From: Varanus komodoensis
Lineage: Eukaryota; Chordata; Lepidosauria; Squamata; Varanidae
Length of the DNA stretch: 64,000 nt
Assembly: GCF_004798865.1 (NCBI RefSeq)
Contig: NW_025336416.1
Location: forward strand, 1-64,000
Direction of reading: 5' to 3'
Shown here: positions 44,471-55,059 of the stretch, in pieces
How the letters are laid out: each line of letters starts with the position of its first letter
Position numbering within the stretch: position 1 is the stretch's first letter
Notes under the pieces: generated by a model
Seen by the model: the letters and a program-made list of their open reading frames with translations, nothing else
Database searches by the model: none
What the model was told of the DNA's origin: nothing
Made by a program: the position numbers and the translations under genes

Positions 44471-45639
44471 CCTAGCTTTAGCACATTTCAACATTAGGAA
44501 TGAGCTGGAAGAAGTCCCTTGATTTTCCTCTTTTGTTGTTCTCTTTAATCTCTTTTCACTGGTCCGTATAATAGTTCTAGATCGACATGATAGTCACTGA
44601 AAAGTTGCATTTCTGTCACATTTTGCTTCTGCTTTTCACCTGTCCTTAGCAACTGTGAGTATTTCTTCTGTCATCCATCTAGGCTTTATTTTTCTTTTTG
44701 CTATTGAAATTGCCTTTTTGCATCTGTTCCTAAGAATATTTCTTGTTTTCAGTCCACAGTCCTTCTGGTTCATGGTCAGTTGAGTTTAATAAGGGAAATC
44801 TGTTCTTTATATGGACTTTTAAATTTAAGTAGCATTCCAGCTCTGTGCTTTTCAGCTATACTCTGATTTTTGATATTAGGAGTTTGTGGTCACTAGCACA
44901 GTTAGCTCTTGGTCTTGTTTTGGTGGCAAGAATATTACTTCTCTGTCTTCTTTCACCAATCATGTAGTTTGTTTTATTTCTCTGTTGGTTATCTGTGATG
45001 AGCATGTGTACAATCAGATGTTCAGTTGCCTGAAGTATGTGATTGCAAGTTGCCTTGCAATAAACAGTTTGTGGTCTTCACAGAACTCTTTGCGATGTTC
45101 TGCTTTATTACTCTGACCAAATTCTTCCATAGCGTTTCCTGCATTTGTGTTCCAGTCACCTATGGTGATCAACATGTCTTGTTTTTCTGTGTTATCAATT
45201 TCCTCTTGGAGACTTGCTTAAAAAATTCTGATTAATTCTTTAGCATCTATTATTGGAATGTAAACTTGAATTATGGTTATTTTGATAGGTTTTCTGAGAA
45301 TTCTGATTGAGCAAAACTTTGGGGAGACTTTGCATGATAGCCCCTTTTTGTCGGTGCTACATCTTGCCTGAGTATTAGAGCCACTGCATTTCTTCTGAGT
45401 TTGTCATTTCCAGAATAAAACAGCTTGTGTTTGTCTAATTGAAAATGTTCCATTTCAGTCCGCTTCAGCACTGTCCCGCCTCTAAGTACTATAGTGTTTA
45501 TATGTTCCATTTCTCATTTCCAGTTTGCCTTGATTCATGCCTTTCACATTCTGTATTCCAATTGTATGTATTGTGCAGCATCAGACTGCCCTTTCTCCTC
45601 TGTGCATGTCAGTTGCTAGACTTCTTTTCAGCTTTGAGC

Positions 45640-45725
45640 TAGTTTTATTTATATTTTATTTGAATGCATTTGAAAGCCACCCAGTTTGAAAGCATCATGC
45701 TCTCTGGGCAGCCAGTTGTGATGTT
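45640..45725 (-). mobile_element. L2/CR1-like 3' tail, antisense, within RTE
   Basis: TAGTTTTATTTATATTTTAT, then GAAAGCCACCCAGTTTGAAA and CTCTCTGGGCAGCC, has the order of an antisense LINE 3' tail. It abuts a sense CR1 end at 45740. Confidence 0.4.
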
Positions 45726-45739
45726 AACAGCAGCACTAT

Positions 45740-45905
45740 TTGCTTGTTCTCCAATATCTGGTTGAGTGCCTTCTGAACTCAGTGAGGGTGTTCAAAGATA
45801 GGCTGGACATGCACATGGTGGGTGTGTCATCAGCGGAGCCAGCTGGAACCGGGGGTCAGACTAGATGGCCCAGGAGACCCCTTCTGACTCTCTCTGTGTT
45901 TCTAT
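45740..45905 (+). mobile_element. CR1-type LINE 3' end, sense, within RTE
   Basis: GGGTGTTCAAAGATAGGCTG, GACATGCACATGGTGGGTGT, GTCAGACTAGATGGCCCAGG and CCCTTCTGACTCTCTCTGTG are the usual CR1 3' end. Ending at TTTCTATGAACTGGG, it sits between the endonuclease part and 5' part of the antisense RTE. Confidence 0.7.
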
Positions 45906-46374
45906 GAACTGGGAGTCTCATCATCTTGTTTCATTTTGGATTTTTTCATCATAGAGTTTTCAAGGTAAGGAATATTCAGAAGTGGTTTACCATTGCTTTC
46001 TTCTTTGTAGCACTATCAGGAGTTAGCTTGAGTAGCCCTGTCACTGTGTGTGGAAAATCCTCTTCCAGTGTCATCTGTAATTATCAGTGCTGTCCAGTAG
46101 CTGCCCTTTAGGAGTTTCTCCGCCCCATCACTATTTTGAGATATTCTTTTGGTTATGCTGATGTGATTGTTACTCCCGAATATTGTGCATGCATCCTAGT
46201 CTGGTGTGTCCGCTTTGACCATTCTGTCTTGGATGACAAGCCTAGTGAGAGAGTCTGGCCTCCTGGCAGCATTACTCTTGTTTTTTCTGATACTTTCAGA
46301 CACCCTCACCATGTTAAGGTGTGTATCAAAGAGGACTCTAAAACACCTTAACTAAAAAATGGTTGTTTCTATGT

Positions 46375-47285
46375 TTTTATTATTTGGTTTAAGTAAGGAG
46401 GATGGGAAAGGTAAACATGTGCACTTTTACTTTCTACTGACTTTTAAATATTTTTCATGTTCCAGAAAGATAATTGTTTTCTGAAATGAGAACCATGGAA
46501 TATTTTTAAACCACAGGTGTAGTATGTGTTCAGGCTGGACTGTGTTCCACAATTTCTAGGCTTTTGTACTGAGCACCACTAAGAAATCAGAAATTCCAAT
46601 TCAGGTGGTTATGGTGGCTTTTTCTTCTTATATTTATCTGTTCTCATTGACTGGGACTCAATGTGGCTTTGCTATGTCCACACTATAGAAGGCTTAGGCA
46701 ACATATCACCTTTCTGTCAGATCCCATTGTGTGAATACTGGATTGTTGCAATGAATACTGAGGAGACCGGTGAACTACCCATGCATGCCTTAAAGGTAAT
46801 ACAGTTGCTTCATAGAAAATACTCTAACTTTGGCCTTTCTGGGCTCATCTGGGTGGAAAATATTTTTAGTCTTGCCATTTTGATGACACCATAGCAAACC
46901 AATTGCATTTCATTTAGAGGTTATTCTGCAAGGAAAACTGAATTGTAGCTAGTTGATTGTAATATACTTAAAATATGCGGTTTTGTGTTGATTTAAGTCA
47001 CATCTGTTATGAATTGATATTAAACTAACCTTTCTTTAGAAAATAGAACAACTGATTGAATATTTACATTTGTTCTAAGAAGATTTACACTGCAAGTGAG
47101 GGAATTAGTGTTTCTAGCTTGCTCTTTGTAATGAAATAGAACAGAAAATGTTCATTCCAAGTATGGAAGAGTTTGAGAGAGAAAAGTTTTATTCAAATGT
47201 TATTAACTTGCAGTCTATCCTCACTAAATGAAAGCTGGGTTATTCTATGCCGTTGCTGGAAAGAAATACCAATAGTTTTTGAAAC
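46375..47285. other. Unassigned intronic sequence
   Basis: AT-rich, no gene, no repeat recognised. Confidence 0.45.
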
Positions 47286-47289
47286 TATT

Positions 47290-47990
47290 AAGATATTTTA
47301 AAACTGCCTTACAAGTTAATTTTAACACTGCCTTACAAGTTCTCACAATAATTTAAAAAATACACATAACATATAAAATTTTATATAATTAAAATTAATA
47401 TGGAGAATGAATTTCTGAATGAGAGAGCCAGAGCCAAAAAAGTCTTCTTTCTGATGCCTGTCATTCTAATACCGTTTATTGATGGGTCAGAGAGCATTGC
47501 CTTTGGTTCTGATCTCAGCTTGTAGTTAGACTTATAAATTCATGGGTATCTTTCAGATTACTAGATTTCAGCATGTCTAAGACTTTTTCTGCTAAAACCA
47601 GAATTTAAAAATGGATCTTGAAAAAAAAAAAAAAGTTGGCGTAATCACTTTGAAATCAATGTACTGTGTGCCACTTGCTCAGTTTCCAGAAGTAATCTTG
47701 CTGCCATGTTCTGTACTAACTGAATTTTTGTGACAGTCTTACAGGCAGCCCATGTAGAGTGCATTGAGCTAGCCTAGATAAAAGCAGAATATGAGTTACT
47801 GATGCCAGGTCTCCCTGTATTTGTTGGAGAACCAGACAAAGTTGGTAATAAATTGGCGGTTCCCTGACCAAGAATGGCATCTGTGTATCTATTGACAGCT
47901 GAGAGTCCGAGGTCCAGTCTCCCTAAAACAGACTGGATGCCTCCATCTAAATATATTACTGAATAACTTCCTATGCCCAAATGGCCCCTG
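47290..47990 (-). mobile_element. L2-type LINE, antisense, strongly diverged
   Basis: CTTGCTGCCATGTTCTGTAC, then TTACAGGCAGCCCATGTAGA and TGCATTGAGCTAGCC, parallels the antisense L2 order at 44150-44200. An ACTGCCTTACAAGTT unit is repeated twice near 47305-47342. Oldest L2 here by apparent divergence. Confidence 0.4.
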
Positions 47991-47999
47991 GACCATTTC

Positions 48000-49600
48000 C
48001 TAGTTGCAGCCTTGCATTTCCTAATATTGCTGCCTTGCATTATGTTTCATGGCATAAGTGAAGGATTAGGGTTAGCACAGAATGCAGTATCACAGACTGC
48101 TTGTACAGCAGTTGGAACAGGTAACAAACCTGAAGCCTTGTTCTGTCAACTTTGATGTTGAATGCAGATTAGTTTTTACTGTACCGTCCCTGTGGTTGGC
48201 ATACTGTTCTTGATTCCCAGAGAAAGAAATAGGTGAGTGGAGCTAAAAAGAGGGCTGGAACACTGAATGCCTTGAGAGTCTTGATAATTTAATGTACATA
48301 ATGGAAGTTTTGGAAAGTTTCTTGGGAAGGTCTACTACAGAAGGCTAAAGGGAGTGCCTAGGCAAGAGGCCAGAAGTAGCCGAGGTCAACCTTAGAAACA
48401 TAACTGAAAGCAGTGAGTCATAAGGCTTTGGTTTGTGAACAGTGAAAGTTAGGTACTTGGAAACCGTGCATGTAGCATAACAAGTACAGGACTTCCATAA
48501 GTTATGTAATGAATTTTAGATATTTTTTTGGCACTGGAGAAAAGAAATTAAGTAAAAAACAGAAAAACTTCAAACTGGAAAGGGTAAGGATGGAGGTCTG
48601 GGGTTCCTGACTATGGAAACTCTCAATCTGAAGCCATTCAGATGGGATAATTAATTAGTAAACATTAATCACAGTGTAAATGTGGCACTGCTGTTGGAGG
48701 CTTCAGGCTTTTCCACTCTTACTGACCTTTTCTTTGCAAAACATGCAAATCATTCTGTAGAAACATACCTTAGGGTCTCAGAAAGCCTGGAATCCCCCTG
48801 TTCTCTTTTTGGATCACTCCTCTTTCATGCATAATGAGAAATATTTAAAATAAAAACAGGAAGAAACACACTGACAGAGGGATCACTTTGTAGTGGGATC
48901 CTCTACAGATAGCAAGATAACAAAATCCATTGTGCTAAAAGATCGTCATATTAATTGGCTGTAAAACGGCCCATTACAAGTTTTATAGTTACATTTAAGG
49001 ATGAGGCTGAAATATGGAGATTGCGCACTGTGTGTTAATGTTTTTGTCACACGGCTGAATTATTAATATATTACCCAGTGCTTTTCACAAGAATTTTTAA
49101 TTACTTCCCTGGGTTTTGGATCTTCTGCTTTTGCTGTAAGAGTTCCTCTTTCTTTCCTCCTTTCACTTTTATTCCTCAGATTAGTTATTCCTGAGAACTA
49201 GTAATGTTGTAACTGAAAATGTGGGCTGTGGGCCAGGAAGTTCAAGTCTCATTTCAACCACAAAGCAGGTCTCTTTCAGTCTTTTTTATTTGTATTAGGG
49301 GTATCATCTTAGTTTATCTAACACAGTTGATGAGAAGACTGTCAACAGTGCATAAGGCCTTGAAATTAAAAAAAATCAACATATATGAAGAGTAAATATT
49401 AAATAATATTTGTTTTTCTTTTGGGGTGCTCCTTGCCTTTCCTTTTCCTGTTCTAGTACTACATATATCATGCTGCCTCCAGCTTACAACTTCATTCTTC
49501 TTTTGGCTAATAGAAGTTTGTAGCATCAATACCTGATGTTCTAATGTGAGCTGTTTTAAGTAAAATCCAGTATATGGCACAGATTCCTGTGTAACCACCT
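48000..49600. other. Unassigned, includes candidate conserved segment
   Basis: Positions 48880-49110 are unique and rich in TTAATTGG, ATTAATATATT, TTTTTAATTACTT and CACACGGCTGAAT-like texts. This is how homeodomain-bound enhancers of large introns often look. I see no repeat in them. Conservation would have to be tested. Confidence 0.35.
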
Positions 49601-49604
49601 AGTG

Positions 49605-49742
49605 CAGTCTTCGCCAGCCTTGTGTCTTTCAGACACATTTGGACTGCAGCACCCAAATTCTCCTCTGGAATTCCCTGCTGGATGGAATTTCTGGGAGTTG
49701 CAATCCAAGAGCTTCTGAAGGCCACTAGGGTGAGGAAGGCTG
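49605..49742. mobile_element. hAT MITE with 8-bp target duplication
   Basis: The ends CAGTCTTCGCCAGCCTTGTG and GGTGAGGAAGGCTG are imperfect inverted repeats. They are flanked by ACCTAGTG (49597-49604) and ACCTAGTA (49743-49750). The body (CAGACACATTTGGACTGC, TGGGAGTTGCAATCC) is the reptile palindromic family also seen at 9250, 28280 and 61250. It is about 138 bp. Confidence 0.8.
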
Positions 49743-49750
49743 ACCTAGTA

Positions 49751-50860
49751 GTCCTTTAGTAACTGATGGGTACAAATGTATACTCCACTGGTAATTTCCT
49801 GTGTAAGAAATGGTGTAAACTAAAACAGCTCTCCGTGTGTGCATGCATGACTGTGTGTGGATGCTACTGTATACTTTAATTGTAGAATGTTCCTTTAGTA
49901 CTTGGACTCTGTTAGATTTTAGTCAACATTGATAGCAAATTTAATTAATTACCAAGGAGAGGAATAGGAGAACAGTATGGAATGGGGAAAATACATTCCT
50001 CAGAGGTGTGTTTCTATGCTGGATTAAGTCAATGTCATTTTTTTTTTTTTTTTTGCTTTAGTTAAAATGGAAAGCAGTCTTCATTGATGCCTTGTGTTGA
50101 CAGTAGCACTGTCTTTTCCACCATGACAGTAAAGAATCTTGTGGCCCTGCAAGGGCCAGCAAATTCATTATGGCATAAACTTTGTGTGGCTCATCAAATG
50201 AATTACAGGAATATTTATACATGCTTGGAAGGGTTGTGACTAGAAGGTCAGAGGGAAATGAAATGCAGAAAGTACAGAGAGTGATAATTGTGTTATTAAA
50301 GGAGGCCATTTTTCAGAATAGTTGGTGATGACACAGACATCCTGGCATCATAGTAAGCGGATTAGCATATGTAGTGTGACAAGAAACATTTTTCCTGATA
50401 CAAGTCACAAGTGAGAGAATTTTATCTCTTAATGATTTACACTTTAATAATTTTCAAATAGCAGTCTCCCTTGGAAGTGCATTTGTTCTAGGAACTTAGA
50501 AGAAAAGTGAGAAAAAGAGTGTCCTTGGTGGTTGACATGGTATCTCATGATTTTTTTAAATTTCCATTGATGATGAGAGATTTGTGTCTACTTTTTCGCC
50601 TAGAGAAAGACCTGTTAGTACTATATGGAATGCAGAAGTGCATTGCTGTTTTATGATGAGTGTATATGGAAAGTAAATAGATGAATGCAGCTCCAATGTT
50701 GTGGATCCTTTAATAGTATTCCCATGGGTTGGTTGCAGAATCTTGTATCCACATGTATTGTTATGTGAACAGTTGGTGAATACTGTTTTAGATCAGGGAT
50801 GGGAGCTCTCTGTGAGATTACACAGGCCTACTACAAGAAGTGTATGAAAGAAAAGGGTTA
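49751..50860. other. Unassigned intronic sequence
   Basis: No gene seen. A poly-T run (50040-50055) and an AT-rich background only. Confidence 0.45.
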
Positions 50861-50861
50861 T

Positions 50862-51452
50862 TACCATATATACTGATATATAAAGCGACTTGCGTATAGG
50901 AAGGTTGGTATTTTGGGCTGTTTTTCTGGTGCTTATCATATGGTGGGTATATAAGATGACCCCCCAATTCAGAGGGCATCTTATATACTACTATATGGTA
51001 AGCCATCACAAAAAGGCTTTAACTCAAACAGTGCCCCCAATTAATTGGGCAGCAGATGTTTAAAAGTTACTATTTTTAATGCAGATACTCTGAAAACTGC
51101 AATATGTGGCAGTGAGGGCAGGCAGGTGCCAGACTCAGGACTGAGACTTGCAGCTGCATGTGATACTTGTGATGCAGGATGAGCTTCCCTGGAGTAGGAA
51201 ACGCTTCCCTTTCTGGCTGCAGTCACCATGGCCAGTCCTGGAACGTTGCGTTGCTCCCCTGGCAAAGATGTGCATGCAAGTAGGGTGGGCGCCGGACTCT
51301 GGGCTGGGCATGTGACTGTGTGTGAGGCCTGTGACATGCTACTGAAGACTAACCGAGGTGAGGAAAATTTTTTCGCCTGGCATAGAAGTCACCTTAATTT
51401 TTACTTTGCTATTTTTGGTTTCAAGTGTTGTCTTATATGCTGGTATATACAG
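50862..51452. mobile_element. Inverted-repeat MITE (ATATACTG family)
   Basis: Left CCATATATACTGATATATAA and right CTTATATGCTGGTATATAC are inverted repeats of a family with ends like CCGTATATACTCG...TATAAG. Shorter inverted copies occur inside (50945-51000, TGGTGGGTATATAAGATGAC and GCATCTTATATACTACTATA). No transposase frame is seen. Confidence 0.6.
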
Positions 51453-51811
51453 GATATGCTGTGGAACATGGATATATATGAGCAGTTGTAACTGTCGGTG
51501 ATCACTGCTGTATTACATATTCTGTTCATGGTCTTCTTACCTACAGCAAATATGCATGCATCCAGGGATTTATAATATCAAACTATGGGGGGAGTTAACC
51601 AGCTGTAGTAATAAATGTACAAGGTTGTTATTCTGGTAAATATTCTTATGGATACCCAGATGTATCTAAGTGGGGGCATTTCTACCACAGGTGGGGGAAA
51701 ATCTGTTTCTGAGGGCTATGTCTCCACTGTAAAAGTGGGCAGTCTTCTCACATTTTTGTGGGATGCATAGCTTACTGCAGACAATCATTGCTTTTGTCTG
51801 GATTTTTCATC

Positions 51812-52058
51812 TATTTATTATTTATTATTTTATTTATATTCTGCCTTTTCTCTTTTGAACTCACAGGGGCTTACATCATTCTTCTCACCTGGCTTTCAAT
51901 CTTATTCCCGTAAAAACAACCCTGTGAGGCAGGTTGGCCTGAGAGTCTGTGACTGGCCCAAGGTCACTCAGTTGGCTGCAAGGCTGAGTGGGGACTAGAA
52001 CCCAGTGCGCTTGAGTCCTAGTCCCACACCCTTAACCACTATGGCCCACTGGCTCTCA
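51812..52058 (-). mobile_element. tRNA-headed SINE, antisense
   Basis: Starting with a T-rich tail (TATTTATTATTTTATTTATA), it reads GACTGGCCCAAGGTCACTCA, GTGGGGACTAGAACCCAGTG and TAACCACTATGGCCCACTGG. It is full-length but more diverged than the 25404 copy. Confidence 0.8.
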
Positions 52059-52564
52059 ATGATCATTCTGAAACGTGTACCTTTTGACAACACTGTCAGG
52101 TCACATGTTCCTTCATGTGCGTTGTACACATAAGTGTCAATCTCATTTTATTAGCTTCACAACAAATTGCTTTTATAAGTGGGAAAGATAAAAGACTAGG
52201 AGAGTTATATCTGTATGGGCAACTATGGAAAAGAAAGTTCAGAAAGATCAGCAGTGTGTAGAGCACTGCAGAACCATCCCTTTGAATTGTGATGCTTTAG
52301 TAAGAAATTAATTTCATAGATTGCAACTCTGTTGGCTGCCTGTGTACTTGCTGGGCCTTGAAAAGATGGCTTGTGACTGCCATGGGAATTCTCAGAAGGG
52401 GGTGGCTGGAATTACCGAAGTGTTGAGGACCTACTCTGCATACAATGCCCTTGAATTGTCAAAGCTGTCCAGATACCACAGAACTCAGACTAACAAGAAA
52501 TCTAATCCTGGTATAATCTTGATGTACTTTACCTTGAGTATTTGGTAGAGCACTGAGAAACGTA

Positions 52565-53039
52565 TACAGACAGTCCCTGGGTTACAAATGAGTTCAGTTC
52601 CTGAGAAAATGGAAATGTGTCTTTAAGTAGAATTCATATGTAAGACCACATATAGTCGGGGTGGTAAGCTGGATCTCATTTGTGGGGGTTAGGGGTGCAG
52701 GGCCCCCAATAAAGTGGAAAATATCTCTAGGCCCACCTGCACCCAAGCACACCAGAGCTGCCTCTTCTCAGCAAGGAAATGCCAGAGAGATTTCCCTTTC
52801 TGGATGAGTGGGGCAGGAGGGGCTGCTTTGGATATCTCCCTCTCTCCCCTTTCACTTTCCCTCTCTCTCTGGTGATGCTTTGGAGGCCTTCCCTCTTTCC
52901 CCCTTCATTTCCTCTCTCTGATGATGGTGATGATGATTTTCCACAGTAATGTTTTAACATTAATAGGCTTTAGTGGCAGCTCATTTGTAAGTATGGGTTA
53001 GTCATAACTTGAACATTCATAACTCAAGGAGTCCCTGTA
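52565..53039. mobile_element. Mariner-like MITE (family 2), TA-flanked
   Basis: The left end CAGACAGTCCCTGGGTTACA and the right end CATAACTCAAGGAGTCCCTG are imperfect inverted repeats. TA flanks both (52565-52566, 53038-53039). It is a known reptile type (CAGTCCCCGGGTTACGAA). The central part is CT-rich. A second fragment lies at 58795. Confidence 0.7.
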
Positions 53040-53349
53040 TATAAGTAATATACATGGTTTGATCACCACCATCATTTTTTTCCTCTCTGTAAGGGTTGAG
53101 GACCTATTTAAATAGTCTGCCCTTGAAAGCTAAAGGATTTTAATAGTTTTCACTGAGTTCTGGGCAATTTTCCAATTAGTTTGGTTGGTGTTCTAGGCAT
53201 AGCTTTGGTTTCTCTGTGGTACTCAGACTAGGTTGTTAATAACAGAACAACCCGGATAGCACAGGTAGTTGTAGGGGTAGTTGTACCCATAATGGATTGT
53301 CATGTCATCCAGCTTTGTATGATTGACTCCATTGTGAATACAGGGAATG

Positions 53350-53406
53350 TATTTATTTATTTAAAATACTTATACCTTGCCCTATACGCAAAAGCGGCTT
53401 ACAAAA
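53350..53406 (-). mobile_element. LINE 3' tail, antisense
   Basis: TATTTATTTATTTAAAATAC, then TTATACCTTGCCCTATACGC and AAAAGCGGCTTACAAAAA, is the usual antisense LINE end (L2 type). Only the tail is present. Confidence 0.5.
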
Positions 53407-53514
53407 ATCTATGAGTAACTCCTGGATGTGAGGGCACTGACTTCTCCCTCATCCCCCACTGTCTTTGCAAGCTGTTTTGGAGTTGGTGTGGAGTTTTGCA
53501 CTTTAAACGCTTTT

Positions 53515-53535
53515 TTGTTGTTGTTGTTGTTGTTG
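53515..53535 (+). repeat. (TTG)n microsatellite
   Basis: Seven TTG/GTT units preceded by six T. Confidence 0.9.
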
Positions 53536-54832
53536 AAATCACTGAAGCTGGCTGTTAAGCTGGCTTGCATGATCCCCATACTGAAATCCACAGACAGTCA
53601 CTTCATAGAGTCACAGTAACGCTTTGGAGGGGCCGCCCACCATTGCCACATTCTGTGTAAAGTGTAAAACTACCTCCCCTGAATTGTACAGGTATTGGCA
53701 AAAAGTATTATTTTAATGATATTCTATCAGTGCTTGCACAACTGCAGATGTCAACAGTTGCATGGGCATGGAAATGGGGAATCTTGGGTTGTTGTTGTCT
53801 GCTGGCACTCCCCCACAGAGGCAGGAGGTAAGTTGATTCCTCCCTTTGGTTACACATGACAGCTGTAAAAAGGTGAACTGTTAAATGTACATTGTCCCAA
53901 GATGTCTGTAGTGGATGGGTTAGAAAAGCTTCAAGCAAGCAAGTAACCAAAGGCATGTCTGTCCATCATTTGCAAAAGTGGCGTGGTGGCTCATTCACAT
54001 GCTTCATGACAAGATCCTTGCAGGGTAGGGGAGGAGCTGAGTTATGCACTTTTGCACTTGTTGCAGAGATTTTGCAAAAGTGTAAGCCATCGCATTTAAG
54101 GAAATCCTTATAAGGTGTGATTTTAAAAGGGTTAAAATTGTTTTGTCAAGTACAGTATATAGACACATGGTTATATTTTACAGCTCACTTTTTGGCACTG
54201 TCAGATTCAGACATGGGAAAATCAACTTACATGCATCCTCCTGTGGGGCAATGCCAAAAGACTTTTCCAGCAACTTTCCCCATTGTCACATTGCCCACCC
54301 ATGGCTCCTCATTCCCTCACTCATGCAGCTGTTAAATATTTATGAAAATGGTGGTGGTGGTGGGGGGAATTTAAACATGGCACTCATAGGAGGCTGGTGG
54401 GCAATCCTGATTTCAGGTGACTGATAAAATAAATGAACAAATCAAGAGATCAGAGCTATTGAAAAGTTCTTGAGATGGTAGCCTCTGAGAAGGAAGTTCA
54501 TATCTGGGGTGCTCTTGTAGAAATTTGAAATTTAAATTTCCTGTATTCTTTCTTGAGGGAGCCATAGCTCAACATGTGCACAATTACTCTTGAGTGCTCT
54601 GCTTCATGTTTACCTCCTAGAAGGTACAGAAATGCACTCCATACAGAAGCACACTTCTGGGGAAATGTTACTTTGCCTTTAATTATCTCTGCTATTTTCA
54701 ATAGATGTCCATCAGTCATTTGCAAAACTAGTGATGCCATACTCTTCCCCCACCCCTCAAATTTGATGCTTTTCATTGTACATACTGTGTGTGTTGATAA
54801 AAATAACTAATCAATTCCAATTATTATTGCAG

Positions 54833-54895
54833 GTTTTAAGACCCATCTTACTCTTTGAAAACACCTACTGCTGTGAGCTGGAAAATATTTTAAAG
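54833..54895 (+). other. Candidate 63-base exon in the intron (weak)
   Basis: AATTATTATTGCAG precedes 63 bases that are open in phase 0 (VLRPILLFENTYCCELENILK in two parts), followed by AAAG|GTATTC. The acceptor tract is poor, and no protein family is recognised. Such pairs occur by chance, so this is only a lead. Confidence 0.15.
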
Positions 54896-54897
54896 GT

Positions 54898-54985
54898 ATT
54901 CATTCATTCATTCATTCATTTTATTAAAAGCATTTCTAACCCGTCTACCACTAGCGTCTTGGGATGGCTGACAGTAAAAGTAGAT
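54898..54985 (-). mobile_element. LINE 3' tail, antisense, with (CATT)n
   Basis: An ATTCATTCATTCATTCATTC run is followed by TTATTAAAAGCATTTCTAAC, CCGTCTACCACTAGCGTC and TTGGGATGGCTGACAG, the same order as the 37021 L2 tail. Confidence 0.55.
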
Positions 54986-55059
54986 ATTCTGCTTATGTTT
55001 GTCTCCCCCTCCCCCAGTTTTTATAAATATTCGATAAAACAGCCTAATAGCATATAGTG

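Larger units (their letters stand above)
44500..46370 (-). mobile_element. RTE-type LINE, 5' part and endonuclease, antisense
   Basis: Minus-strand pieces read MEHINTIVLRGGTVLKRTEM, LFYSGNDKLRRNAVALILRQ, then (near 45140-45175) MLITIGDWNTNAG, the AP-endonuclease GDWN signature of RTE/BovB elements. Bases left of about 45000 continue the domain. The right part (45910-46370; CACCCTCACCATGTTAAGGT) looks like the antisense 5' region of such elements. A CR1 tail lies inside (45740-45905). The element is dead. Confidence 0.7.
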
